Assembly (NCBI RefSeq): GCF_007992495.1
Contig: NZ_BKAJ01000049.1
Location: 1 to 40,820, forward strand
DNA length: 40,820 bases
Direction: 5' to 3'
Source: Reyranella soli
GTDB lineage: Bacteria > Pseudomonadota > Alphaproteobacteria > Reyranellales > Reyranellaceae
Position 1 is the first letter of the stretch; every line of letters starts with the position of its first letter. Both the position numbers and the translations under genes were made by a program. Shown in pieces: positions 8,878 through 17,634 of the stretch. The notes under the pieces were generated by a model. That model saw nothing but the letters and a program-made list of their open reading frames with translations. It was not told where the DNA came from and ran no database searches.

Positions 8878-10688
8878 TGGACGGCGGCACCGATCGAGGC
8901 CTGCTGCGCTTCATCGCCTGCGGCAGCGTGGACGACGGCAAGAGCACGTTGATCGGCCGGCTGCTGGTCGACGCCGATGTCGTGCCCGACGATCGTCGCG
9001 CGGCCGCCGCCGATCTCGCGGGCCTGATCGACGGCCTCCAGGCGGAACGCGAGCAGGGCATCACCATCGACGTCGGCTACCGCTACTTCTCGACGCCGCG
9101 GCGCCGCTTCATCGTCGCCGACACGCCGGGCCACGAGCAATACACGCGCAACATGGCGACGGGCGCCTCGACCGCCGATCTCGCGGTCATCCTGGTCGAC
9201 GCGACGAAGGGCCTGCTACCGCAGACCCTTCGGCACAGCGCCATTGTCGCGCTGATGGGCATCCGCCGCATCGTGCTCGCGGTCAACAAGATGGACCTGG
9301 TCGGTTATCGCGAAGACTGCTTTGCCGCGATCGTCGAGGGCTACGCGGCGATGGCGGGCCAGCTCGGCCTCCGCGACGTGACGGCCATCCCGGTCTGTGC
9401 GCTGCGCGGCGACAATGTCATAAGGCCGAGCGCGGCGATGCCGTGGTATCGCGGACCGACGCTGCTCGACCATCTCGAGATCGTCCCGGCCGCGCCGGTC
9501 GAGGATCAACCATTCCGGCTCGCCGTGCAGTGGATCAACCGCACCGACGGCTTCCGCGGCTATGCCGGCACGGTGCTGGGCGGCAGCGTGCGTCCGGGCG
9601 ACGAGGTCGTCGTCCTGCCGTCGGGCGTGCGGGCGCGCGTGGCCCGCATCGTCACCTACGAGGGCGACCTCGAGCGCGCGCTGGCGGGCCAGGCCGTCAC
9701 GCTAACGCTCGAGCCGGAGGTCGATGTCGGCCGCGGCGACGTCATCGCGGCCGCCGGCGCGCCGCCGCATCTCAGCGACCAGTTCGCGGCGCACATCGTG
9801 TGGCTCGGCGATGCGCCGATGCTGCCGGGGCGGCCCTATCTGCTGCGGCTCGGCACGGCGACGACGGCGGCGACGGTGAGCGAGCTGAAGCACCGGCTCG
9901 ACATCGCCAGCGGATCGCAACGCCCGGCCAAGCAGCTCGCGCCGAACGACATCGGCCTCGCCAACCTCTCCCTCGACCGGGCGCTGCCCTTCGACACCTA
10001 CGACGACAACCGCGAGACCGGCGGCTTCATCCTGATCGACCGGCTGACCAACGCCACCGTCGGCGCCGGCATGATCCGCTTCCCGTTGCGGCGCGCCGCC
10101 AACATTGCCTGGCAGGACTTCACCGTCGACAAGAAGGCGCGCACGGCGATCAAGGGCCATCGTCCGGCGATCCTGTGGTTCACCGGCCTCTCCGGCTCGG
10201 GCAAATCGACGATCGCCGACGGCGTCGAACGCCGGCTGACGGCGCTCGGCCGCCACACCTACCTGCTGGACGGCGACAATGTCCGCCACGGCCTCAACCG
10301 CGACCTGGGCTTCACCGATGCCGACCGGGTCGAGAACGTGCGGCGCGTGATCGAGACTGCCCGCCTGATGGCCGATGCCGGCCTGATCGTGCTGGTGTCG
10401 TTCATCTCGCCGTTCCGCGCCGAGCGGCGACTGGCGCGCGAGCGGCTGGCCGACGATGCGTTCCTCGAGATCTTCGTCGACACGCCGATCGCCGAGTGCG
10501 AGCGCCGCGATCCCAAGGGCCTCTATCACAAGGCGCGCGTCGGCGAGCTCCGGAACTTCACGGGCATCGACTCGGCCTACGAGGCGCCCGAGGCACCCGA
10601 CCTCCATCTGCACACCCTCGAGATGACGATCGACGAGGAAGTCGATCGCATCGTCGAAGCGCTGCAGCGGCGCGGCGTATTCGACTGA
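8877..10688 (+). CDS. cysNC: Bifunctional CysN GTPase / CysC APS kinase
   Basis: A 603-residue fusion. Residues 1 to about 410 are the CysN elongation-factor-like GTPase that powers ATP sulfurylase: [16 protein letters not shown] (G1), [17 protein letters not shown] (G3), VNKMDL (G4), then two beta-barrel domains. From about residue 425 is APS kinase: [18 protein letters not shown] (P-loop), [19 protein letters not shown], then [14 protein letters not shown] and [15 protein letters not shown]. Together with CysD it converts sulfate to PAPS. No PAPS or sulfite reductase gene is nearby, which argues that the PAPS made here feeds the adjacent sulfotransferase more than cysteine synthesis. All catalytic motifs look intact. 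Confidence 0.95.
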   Translation: MDGGTDRGLLRFIACGSVDDGKSTLIGRLLVDADVVPDDRRAAAADLAGLIDGLQAEREQGITIDVGYRYFSTPRRRFIVADTPGHEQYTRNMATGASTADLAVILVDATKGLLPQTLRHSAIVALMGIRRIVLAVNKMDLVGYREDCFAAIVEGYAAMAGQLGLRDVTAIPVCALRGDNVIRPSAAMPWYRGPTLLDHLEIVPAAPVEDQPFRLAVQWINRTDGFRGYAGTVLGGSVRPGDEVVVLPSGVRARVARIVTYEGDLERALAGQAVTLTLEPEVDVGRGDVIAAAGAPPHLSDQFAAHIVWLGDAPMLPGRPYLLRLGTATTAATVSELKHRLDIASGSQRPAKQLAPNDIGLANLSLDRALPFDTYDDNRETGGFILIDRLTNATVGAGMIRFPLRRAANIAWQDFTVDKKARTAIKGHRPAILWFTGLSGSGKSTIADGVERRLTALGRHTYLLDGDNVRHGLNRDLGFTDADRVENVRRVIETARLMADAGLIVLVSFISPFRAERRLARERLADDAFLEIFVDTPIAECERRDPKGLYHKARVGELRNFTGIDSAYEAPEAPDLHLHTLEMTIDEEVDRIVEALQRRGVFD

Positions 10689-10698
10689 GCTGCAGCTG

Positions 10699-11820
10699 CT
10701 AGAGCTGGGGCTGCGCCTCGCGCGCCCTGGCTTCGCGCCGCTTGGCGCGTTCGGCCGACACCTGCATGGCTTGCGCCACGTCCCGCAGCTCGGTCAGCTT
10801 GCTGGTCGGCAACGGCACAGGATAGCCGCTGGCAAATGCAGCCGAGGCCACGCCGAGCTGTTGCACGGCGCGCGAGATGCGGCCCGCGACCAACGAGCCC
10901 AGCAGCAGGCTCACCAGGGCGAGAGCGAGGCCGACGGCCGCCATGGTGAGTGCCGTACGATGCATCGGCGCGTCGACGACGGATGAGGCGACGGCGACCG
11001 CGGCGGTCCAGCCGGAGAACGTCGACCGCACGAAGGCATTCTTCACCTCGACCCCGTCACGCGATACGACGTCGAACAGGCCGGCTGACTGGTTGCCGCG
11101 CGCGACCTCGATCATGGGCTTCTGTGCAGGGGTGCCGACATAGAGGTCCGGCCGGTCCCGGCGCGCCAGGATGATGCCCTCGCGGTCGACGATGGCCGCC
11201 CGCCAGCCGTCGCCCAGGCCGGCCTCGGCCAGGAGGGGCTGCAGGCGTTGCGGCGGCAAGCCACCGCTCAGCACCAGCGTGACCTGGCCATCGACCAGCA
11301 CGGGCACCGACACAAAGAACAGGCCGGGCTTGTGCTCGGCGGCGTCGACCAGGAGATCCGACACGAAGGGCTTGCGAGTGGCGACCACCTCGGCGACCCC
11401 GAGCTCACGGGGCCCAGTCAGGCCGGCGGCGACGCCAGGCGGCGCGACGAAGAGCTGGCGGCCGGTATGATCGTGCACGACGAGCGCGGCGAACCCGTTC
11501 GCCTGGGCGGCAGCGATGGCGCTCTCGGCGATACGGGGATCGGACGGATGCAGCGCGATCGAAGTGGCAAGCCCGTTGAGGAAGCCCGTGGTCGCCTGGA
11601 TTTCGCGGTCCATCAGGTGCTTGAGGTTGTTGGCGGCGTCGAGCCGCTGCGCCTCGATCGTGCGCCGGCCGGCCGTGCCGTAGTCCCAGGCAAGGATGGC
11701 GACCAGCACCATCATCGGCACGATGACGGCTGCGATCAGCAGCAGCAGGTAGGAGCGGATCGTGAACAGTCCGGCAGCGAACTTACGGGCTGGTAACGGC
11801 CCTGTGTTTAGAAGATTCAT
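10699..11820 (-). CDS. Membrane sensor with periplasmic Cache domain and HAMP, no output domain
   Basis: A 373-residue membrane protein. TM1 is at about 22-46 (SYLLLLIAAVIVPMMVLVAI). A periplasmic region of about 230 residues follows with dCache features (FLNGLATSIALHP, FAALVVHDHTGRQLFVAPPG, SVPVLVDGQVTLVLSGGLPP, GWRAAIVDREGIILARRD). TM2 is at about 283-308, then a HAMP-like linker (RISRAVQQLGVASAAFASG ... LTELRDVAQAMQ). The protein stops about 15 residues after the HAMP with a basic tail. In related proteins this linker leads into a histidine kinase, GGDEF or methyl-accepting domain, and none is present. The gene converges on cysNC with a ten-base gap, so no lost 3' part is visible downstream. 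No ligand can be assigned. Confidence 0.75.
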   Translation of the reverse strand: MNLLNTGPLPARKFAAGLFTIRSYLLLLIAAVIVPMMVLVAILAWDYGTAGRRTIEAQRLDAANNLKHLMDREIQATTGFLNGLATSIALHPSDPRIAESAIAAAQANGFAALVVHDHTGRQLFVAPPGVAAGLTGPRELGVAEVVATRKPFVSDLLVDAAEHKPGLFFVSVPVLVDGQVTLVLSGGLPPQRLQPLLAEAGLGDGWRAAIVDREGIILARRDRPDLYVGTPAQKPMIEVARGNQSAGLFDVVSRDGVEVKNAFVRSTFSGWTAAVAVASSVVDAPMHRTALTMAAVGLALALVSLLLGSLVAGRISRAVQQLGVASAAFASGYPVPLPTSKLTELRDVAQAMQVSAERAKRREARAREAQPQL

Positions 11821-11946
11821 TGACGACTTCCGGGGGCGGCGGCGGGGAGCGTCACGCCACTATGCTGCTCGACGGACGATGCGGCAAGGTTGCGACGGTG
11901 CGCGGGTGCTTGCCAAGCGGGCGCCGACGACCCAAGTCTTGGGGCA

Positions 11947-12810
11947 ATGAGTATCCGTCAGTTCAGCCTCAGCCCGCATCGCAGCGTGATCGCCATCGGC
12001 GGTCCGGACCGTGTCGAGTTCCTGCAGGGCCTGATCTCCAACGACACGACCAAGGTGGCGCCCGGCCGTGCCATCTGGGCGGCGTTGCTGACGCCGCAGG
12101 GCCGCTTCCTCAACGACATGTTCGTGGTCGACGGCGGCGGCGACACACTCCTGCTCGAGACCGAGCGCGAGCGTGCCCCGGCTCTCGCCAAGAAGCTTTC
12201 GCTCTACAAGCTGCGCTCCAAGGTCACGGTCGAGGATCGCAGCGCGGCGCTCGAGGTCGCTGTCGCCTACGGCCCCGACGCGGTGACGACATTGCCAATC
12301 GACGGCGCCATCGCCTTCGTCGATCCGCGGCTTGCCGAGCTCGGCATGCGCGTGATCGCACCTGCGGGAACGGCAGCGACGCTGCTGCAGGCGCGCGGCT
12401 TCTCGGCGGCGCCGCTGCAGTCCTATGACGAGCTGCGTCTCAGCCTGGGCGTGCCCGACGGCAGCCGCGACCTCGTGGTCGAGAAGGCGCTGCTGCTGGA
12501 GAACGGCTTCGACGAGCTGAACGGCGTCGACTGGCAAAAGGGCTGCTACATGGGCCAGGAGCTGACGGCCCGCACCAAGTACCGCGCCTTGATCAAGAAG
12601 CGGCTGTTCCCCGTCAGGATCAAGGGCGCGTTGCCGGCCTCCGGCGCTGCCGTCCTCAAGGATGGCGAGGAGGTCGGCGAGCTGCGTTCCGGAGTCGGAC
12701 AGCGCGCGTTGGCGATGTTGCAGACCGATGCGGCGCGAAGCGGTGCCAAGCTCGTCGCTGGCGGCGCCGAAGTCATTCCCGAAATCCCCGCCTGGATGCG
12801 ATTGCCGTAA
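11947..12810 (+). CDS. ygfZ: YgfZ/CAF17-like folate-binding protein
   Basis: A 287-residue protein of the GcvT-like family that in other organisms supports iron-sulfur cluster assembly or repair, probably with tetrahydrofolate. The diagnostic motif KGCYMGQELTART lies near residue 200, preceded by LENGFDELNGVDW. The N-terminal RVEFLQGLISNDTTKV and LTPQGRFLNDMFVV are also typical. ATG at 11947 follows a GGGG site and gives the usual N-terminus; an in-frame ATG at 11890 would add 19 unlikely residues. It stands alone on this strand and diverges from the Cache sensor gene. Confidence 0.88.
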   Translation: MSIRQFSLSPHRSVIAIGGPDRVEFLQGLISNDTTKVAPGRAIWAALLTPQGRFLNDMFVVDGGGDTLLLETERERAPALAKKLSLYKLRSKVTVEDRSAALEVAVAYGPDAVTTLPIDGAIAFVDPRLAELGMRVIAPAGTAATLLQARGFSAAPLQSYDELRLSLGVPDGSRDLVVEKALLLENGFDELNGVDWQKGCYMGQELTARTKYRALIKKRLFPVRIKGALPASGAAVLKDGEEVGELRSGVGQRALAMLQTDAARSGAKLVAGGAEVIPEIPAWMRLP

Positions 12811-12832
12811 CTTTCCGGCAACGAACGACTGG

Positions 12833-12862
12833 TTGTAGCCAGGCTCCTTTGCACACTATGAT
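12833..12862 (+). promoter_or_regulatory. Putative sigma-70-type promoter for the FecR-domain gene
   Basis: TTGTAG (12833-12838) and TATGAT (12857-12862) are separated by 18 bases. They sit 35 bases upstream of the GTG start at 12898 and after the ygfZ stop. The -10 differs from consensus by one base. Confidence 0.4.
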
Positions 12863-12897
12863 GCGTGCGGGGCGGCGATTGCCGGGGGAGTTTTCTC

Positions 12898-13968
12898 GTG
12901 AAGCGCGCAGCTTATTTTGCGACCGCAATGGCGTTAACGGCAATCCTTGCCGGTCCAGCCTGGGCCCGGATTGGCGTGACCTCCGTTACCGACGGCACGA
13001 CCTCGGCGGTGCAGGGCACGGACTTGCAGGCCGGCCAGCACATCACGACCGGTCCGGACGGCCGCGCCCACCTGTTGTTCATCGATGGCTCGGCTGTGAC
13101 GGTCGGCCCCAACAGTGCGCTTCGGATCGACAGCTACAGCTACGACCCTGCGAGCAAGACCGGCGCGATGACGCTCGAGGTCCAGAAGGGAATCATCCGC
13201 TTCGTCGGCGGCGCCATCAGCAAGAAGGCCGATGTCCAGATCCGGACACCGTCGAGCATCGTCGGCATTCGCGGCGGCATCGCAGCTGTATCGGTGAGCG
13301 AAAGCGGCGCGACCAGCGCAGATTTCCTCCATGGCAGCGCCATGCGCGTGACCGCCGGCGGGCTCACCCAGACGGCGACACGCAGCGGCTCGCAGGTCAA
13401 CGTTCCGACCGGCCGCCAGCCGGCTTTGCCGACTGTCCTGGCGTCGGGTCAGCTTGCCAATGTGCGGGCACTGGATCGCGCGCCCGCCAATGCCCCACTG
13501 ACGAACCGCGCCACCGGAGCGGCGGTCGACACAGCGATCGGGAAGGCAGGGTTGGGCTCGCTTGGTCCTACCCTGCCACGGCAACCGTCGGCGGCAGTTG
13601 GCAATATGGCGCTTTCGACCCCGGCCCAGCAGGCTCGGCACGACGCCCAATCGAGCCAGATCCGGCTGATCAGGCAGCAATCTGTGACCAGCCCCGTCGC
13701 TGCACCGCAAGTCCTGGCAAGCGCACCAGCAATTCGCCAGAGCCCGCCGCCGGCAGCTCCTGTTCCTGCGGGCCCAGTAGCGGGGCCGCCGCGACCTCCG
13801 ACGCCGCCCGTCCGCGGAGGGACGACGGTCTCGGGTGCAACGTTCTCGATGTCGAGCGGAACGCTCACCCTCAGCGGCACCAACACCTATTCGGGCAGCG
13901 GGACCATTAGCGGCACCGGGACGCTTACGAAGTCCGGCACTGACACTGTGACCTTCGTCGGCAAGTAG
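12898..13968 (+). CDS. Exported FecR-domain protein with a C-terminal autotransporter-like repeat
   Basis: A 356-residue secreted protein. GTG at 12898 follows GGGGGAG by seven bases and begins a Sec signal (MKRAAYFATAMALTAILAG) with cleavage near PAWA. Residues about 25-160 are a FecR-type domain: DLQAGQHITTGPDGRAHLLF, IDGSAVTVGPNSALRID, then TPSSIVGIRGGIAAVSV. The middle is Ala/Pro/Gln-rich and probably disordered. The last 45 residues (GTTVSGATFSMSSG, TLTLSGTNTYSGSG, TISGTGTLTKSGTD) are Gly/Ser/Thr-rich and resemble the passenger-associated repeat of autotransporters, but no beta-barrel follows. It may be a cell-surface or polymer-binding protein. The FecR call is firm and the role unknown. 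Confidence 0.75.
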   Translation: MKRAAYFATAMALTAILAGPAWARIGVTSVTDGTTSAVQGTDLQAGQHITTGPDGRAHLLFIDGSAVTVGPNSALRIDSYSYDPASKTGAMTLEVQKGIIRFVGGAISKKADVQIRTPSSIVGIRGGIAAVSVSESGATSADFLHGSAMRVTAGGLTQTATRSGSQVNVPTGRQPALPTVLASGQLANVRALDRAPANAPLTNRATGAAVDTAIGKAGLGSLGPTLPRQPSAAVGNMALSTPAQQARHDAQSSQIRLIRQQSVTSPVAAPQVLASAPAIRQSPPPAAPVPAGPVAGPPRPPTPPVRGGTTVSGATFSMSSGTLTLSGTNTYSGSGTISGTGTLTKSGTDTVTFVGK

Positions 13969-14058
13969 CGATACGAAACTGCCGAAACAGCTGCCTCTGG
14001 TCGGCACGCTTCATCAGGCTTAAGGTCTGCGGCTTCCAGCGTCCTTGGAGGCCGGCCC

Positions 14059-15864
14059 GTGAAACTCATCAATCCCAATCCGTTCACCACCCGTCCCGAA
14101 ATCGTCGGCACGTTCGGCGTGGTCGCGTCCACGCACTGGATCGCCACGGCGGTCGGCATGGGCGTCCTCGAGCGCGGCGGCAATGCCTTCGATGCCGCGG
14201 TCGCCACGGCCTTCACCCTGCAGGTGGTCGAGCCGCATCTCAATGGCCCGGGCGGCGACGTGCCGCTGATCTTCCACGCGGTGAAGAAGGGCAAGACCGA
14301 GGTGATGTGCGGCCAGGGCGTGATGCCGGCCAAGGCCGACATCGCCCACTTCAAGGGCCTGGGGCTCGACCTCATTCCCGGCACCGGGCTGCTGCCCGCT
14401 GCCGTGCCCGGCACCTTCGACGCCTACATGCTGATGCTGCGCGACTACGGCACGATGTCGTTGAGCGAGGTGCTGGCGCCGGCTGTCGGCTACTACATGG
14501 GCGGCTACCCGATGCTGGAGCGCGCCGCGGCCACCATCGCGACGGTGCAGGAGAACTTCCGCAACAACTGGCCGTCCTCGGCCGCGGTCTACCTGCCGGG
14601 CAACAAGGTGCCGAAGCCCGCCACGCTGTTCCGCAACCAGGCTGCCGGCAACACCTATCTCCGCATCATCAAGGAAGCCGAAGCCGGCGGCGGCAATCGC
14701 GAAGCCGTGATCGAGCGCGCCCGCAAGGTATGGAGCCAGGGCTTCGTCGCCGAGGCGATCGACCGCTTCTACACCCACGAAGAACTGATGGACGTCTCGG
14801 GCCAGCGCAACAAGGGGCTGTTGCGCGGCGACGACATGGCGAAGTGGCAGGCCACCGTCGAGGAGCCGACGACCTATGACTACGGCCGCTACACGGTGTG
14901 CAAGGCAGGCCCGTGGGCGCAGAGCCCGGTCACCCTGCAGAAGCTGGCGCTGCTGAAAGGCTTCAACCTCGACGGCGCGGATCCGACCTCGGCCGACTTC
15001 ATCCACACCGTGGTCGAGGCGAGCAAGCTCGCCTTCGCCGACCGCGAGGCCTTCTACGGCGATCCGAAGTTCGTCGACGTGCCGATGCAGACCCTGCTGT
15101 CCGACGCCTACAACGCCGACCGGCGCAAGCTGATCGATGCGGCGAAGGCCTCGCACGACCAGCGGCCGGGCAAGGTCGAGGGCTATGGCGGCGTCATCCG
15201 GCTACGCAAGGCGGACGGCATGCGCGCCGCAGTGGCGGCGAGCGGCGCCGGCGAACCGACGGTCGGCCGCATGGGCCAGATGAGCGGCGACACCGTGCAT
15301 TTCGACATCGTCGACAAGGAGGGCAACATGGTCTCGGCGACGCCCTCCGGCGGCTGGCTGCACGGCTCGCCGGTCGTGCCCGAGCTCGGCTTCCCGGTCG
15401 GCACGCGCGGCCAGATCATGTGGCTCGAGGAAGGCCAGCCCTCCTCGCTGGCGCCCGGCAAGCGGCCGCGCACGACGCTCACTCCTACGCTCGCCCATCG
15501 CGACGGCGAGCCGTACATGGTGTGGGGCTCGCCCGGCGGCGACCAGCAGGAACAGTGGATCACCCAGATGTTCCTGCGCCATGTCCATTGCGGCATGAAC
15601 CTGCAGGAGGCGATCGACGCGCCGGCCTGGCACAGCGAGCACTTCCCCTCCTCCTTCTGGCCGCGCACCGCCCGGCCGGGCGTGCTGGTGCTGGAAGGTC
15701 GCATCCCCGCCGAAACGGTCCAGGAATTGCGTAATCGCGGCCATGAGGTCGAGATGAACGACGACTGGTCCGAAGGCCGCCTGACCGCCGCCAGCCGCGA
15801 GGATCCCTGGCGCAAGGCCGCCGCCAACCCACGCGGCATGCAGGGCTACGCGGCGGGGCGGTGA
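14059..15864 (+). CDS. ggt: Gamma-glutamyltransferase family protein
   Basis: Ntn-hydrolase of 601 residues that cleaves gamma-glutamyl bonds (glutathione, gamma-glutamyl peptides) or transfers the group. The N-terminal FGVVASTHWIATAVGMGVLE, LERGGNAFDAAVATAFTLQV and LNGPGGDVPLIFH are typical. The self-cleavage and catalytic threonine is expected in SGDTVHFDIVDKEGNMVSAT at about residue 415, followed by GTRGQIMW and PGKRPRTTLTPT. No signal peptide is visible, so unlike E. coli Ggt it is probably cytoplasmic and would act on imported substrate. GTG at 14059 follows GGAGG by eight bases. It heads a run leading to DUF1028 and a peptide ABC importer. Confidence 0.88.
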   Translation: MKLINPNPFTTRPEIVGTFGVVASTHWIATAVGMGVLERGGNAFDAAVATAFTLQVVEPHLNGPGGDVPLIFHAVKKGKTEVMCGQGVMPAKADIAHFKGLGLDLIPGTGLLPAAVPGTFDAYMLMLRDYGTMSLSEVLAPAVGYYMGGYPMLERAAATIATVQENFRNNWPSSAAVYLPGNKVPKPATLFRNQAAGNTYLRIIKEAEAGGGNREAVIERARKVWSQGFVAEAIDRFYTHEELMDVSGQRNKGLLRGDDMAKWQATVEEPTTYDYGRYTVCKAGPWAQSPVTLQKLALLKGFNLDGADPTSADFIHTVVEASKLAFADREAFYGDPKFVDVPMQTLLSDAYNADRRKLIDAAKASHDQRPGKVEGYGGVIRLRKADGMRAAVAASGAGEPTVGRMGQMSGDTVHFDIVDKEGNMVSATPSGGWLHGSPVVPELGFPVGTRGQIMWLEEGQPSSLAPGKRPRTTLTPTLAHRDGEPYMVWGSPGGDQQEQWITQMFLRHVHCGMNLQEAIDAPAWHSEHFPSSFWPRTARPGVLVLEGRIPAETVQELRNRGHEVEMNDDWSEGRLTAASREDPWRKAAANPRGMQGYAAGR

Positions 15865-15885
15865 GGGAGATGGGTCATTGCTGGG

Positions 15886-15938
15886 AGCGCGGGCCTCTGG
15901 CCCTCATCATGATCATGAGCGGGCCGGAGGCCCGCGCT
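15886..15938. repeat. Palindromic repeat element, copy A
   Basis: Two 18-base arms (15886-15903 and 15921-15938) form an inverted repeat with one mismatch around the core TCATCATGATCATGAGC. Each arm is itself a small hairpin (GGGCC-TCT-GGCCC). The outer flank GGGAGCGCG matches the inner element at 36498. It lies between ggt and the DUF1028 gene, ending five bases before the ATG at 15944. Confidence 0.85.
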
Positions 15939-15943
15939 GCCGT

Positions 15944-16657
15944 ATGACCTGGTCGATCATCTTTCACGAAAAAAGCAGCGGCCGTATCGCCATCGCCGTC
16001 GCCACCAAGTTCTTTGCGGTCGGCGCGCGAGTGCCCCATATCGAGCCGAAGAGGGGCGCGATCTGCACCCAGGCGCTGATGAACCCGCTCTACGGCCCGC
16101 ACGGGCTGCGCCTGATCCGTGAAGGCGTCGGCGCTGCCGACCTCGTGCGCATCCTGACCACGCCCGACGCCGGCCGCGAGCACCGCCAACTCCATGTCAT
16201 GGGCGCCGACGGCAAGTTCGCCGCTCACACCGGCGCTGAATGCGTGCCGTGGTGCGGTCACTGGATCGGCGAGGACATGTCGGTCGCGGGCAACATGCTG
16301 GCAGGCCCGCAGGTCGTTTCCGAGACGGTGCGCTTCTTCCGCGAGAACGCCTCCACGCCCCTGCCGCGCCGCCTGATCGGCGCCATGAAGGCGGGCGAGA
16401 AAGTCGGCGGCGACAAGCGCGGCAAGCAGTCGGCGGCGCTGGTGATCTACGGCAACCAGGACTATTCCGAGCTCGACCTGCGCGTCGATGACCATATCGA
16501 GCCCCTGCTCGAGCTGGCGCGGCTGGAAGCCGTGAGCCGCGAGCGCTGGACGCATTTTCGCGATTTCATCCCGACGCGCGAGAATCCAGCCGGTGTCTTC
16601 GATCGCGCCGCGATCGACGCCGGCATCGAAAGGAGCCTGGCGGCGGAGCCTCAATGA
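15944..16657 (+). CDS. DUF1028 family protein (Ntn-hydrolase-like)
   Basis: A 237-residue protein of the DUF1028 family. It begins MTWSIIFHEKSSGRIAIAVA and carries FAVGARVPHIEPKRGAICTQ, NPLYGPHGLRLI, GKFAAHTGAECVPWCGHWIG, EDMSVAGNMLAGPQVV and a C-terminal DLRVDDHIEPLLELARL, all characteristic. Family members are predicted to have an Ntn-hydrolase fold, and a peptidase or amidase role has been proposed. Its place between ggt and a peptide importer fits that. The start is uncertain. ATG at 15944 has no ribosome site because repeat copy A lies directly upstream. TTG at 15878, eight bases after GAGGGAGA, would translate the repeat as a 22-residue extension. The stop overlaps dppD as ATGA. Confidence 0.85.
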   Translation: MTWSIIFHEKSSGRIAIAVATKFFAVGARVPHIEPKRGAICTQALMNPLYGPHGLRLIREGVGAADLVRILTTPDAGREHRQLHVMGADGKFAAHTGAECVPWCGHWIGEDMSVAGNMLAGPQVVSETVRFFRENASTPLPRRLIGAMKAGEKVGGDKRGKQSAALVIYGNQDYSELDLRVDDHIEPLLELARLEAVSRERWTHFRDFIPTRENPAGVFDRAAIDAGIERSLAAEPQ

Positions 16658-17634
16658 GCGTTCTGCTGGAACTTCGCCAGCTCGCCGTTTCCTTCGCCAC
16701 TGACGACGGCACGGTGCGCGCCGTCGACGGCATCGACCTGTCACTCGAGCGCGGCCGCACCTTGGGACTGGTGGGCGAGTCAGGCTGCGGCAAGAGCGTG
16801 ACGTCGCTTGCCGTCATGGGCCTGCTGCCGCCGGAGAATTCCATGGTGAAGGGCGAGGTCCGCTTCGAGGGCCGCGACCTGCTGACGCTGGGCGCCGACA
16901 CCCTGCGCGACATGCGCGGCGCGCGTCTTGCCATGATCTTCCAGGAGCCGATGACCTCGCTCAATCCCGCCTACACGGTGGGCGACCAGATCATCGAGGC
17001 GATCCAGCGCCATCAGGGCCTGTCGGCCGCCGACGCGCGCGCGCGCGCCATCGAAATGCTGCGCACGGTGCGCATCTCCTCGCCCGAGAAGCGCATCGAC
17101 GATTATCCGCACAAGCTGTCGGGTGGCATGCGCCAGCGCGCCATGATCGCCATGGCGCTGGCCTGCGGCCCGGAGCTGCTGATCGCCGACGAGCCGACCA
17201 CAGCGCTCGACGTCACCATCCAGGCGCAGATCCTCGACCTGATGCGCGGGCTGCGTCGCGACACCGGCACCGCCATCATCCTGATCACCCACGATCTCGG
17301 TGTGGTCGCCGAGATGGCCGACGACGTCGCGGTCATGTATGCCGGCCAGATCGTCGAGCGCGCGCCAGTGCGCGCGCTCTTCGCCCGGCCTGAGCACCCC
17401 TACACGGTGGGGCTTTTGGGCTCGATCCCGCGTCTCGACGAGAAGCGCGAGCGCCTGCCCTCGATCGAGGGCCGCGTGCCCGACATGAGCCGCCCGCCCG
17501 ATGGCTGCCGCTTCGCCGCCCGCTGCCCGTTCGTCGAGCTGGCCTGCCGCGCCGAGACGCCGCCGCTCGTGGAAGTGGCGCCGGGCCATCTGACGCGCTG
17601 CCGCCGCGCCCCGCTGGCACAGGTGCTTCCGTGA
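16654..17634 (+). CDS. dppD: Peptide ABC importer ATP-binding protein (DppD/OppD)
   Basis: First ATPase of the dipeptide/oligopeptide-type importer, 326 residues. Walker A is [20 protein letters not shown], the Q-loop is [17 protein letters not shown], the signature is [20 protein letters not shown], Walker B is [18 protein letters not shown], and the switch histidine is in [16 protein letters not shown]. The C-terminal oligopeptide-transporter extension shows [18 protein letters not shown] with its clustered cysteines. It overlaps the genes on both sides by four bases. Confidence 0.93.
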   Translation: MSVLLELRQLAVSFATDDGTVRAVDGIDLSLERGRTLGLVGESGCGKSVTSLAVMGLLPPENSMVKGEVRFEGRDLLTLGADTLRDMRGARLAMIFQEPMTSLNPAYTVGDQIIEAIQRHQGLSAADARARAIEMLRTVRISSPEKRIDDYPHKLSGGMRQRAMIAMALACGPELLIADEPTTALDVTIQAQILDLMRGLRRDTGTAIILITHDLGVVAEMADDVAVMYAGQIVERAPVRALFARPEHPYTVGLLGSIPRLDEKRERLPSIEGRVPDMSRPPDGCRFAARCPFVELACRAETPPLVEVAPGHLTRCRRAPLAQVLP

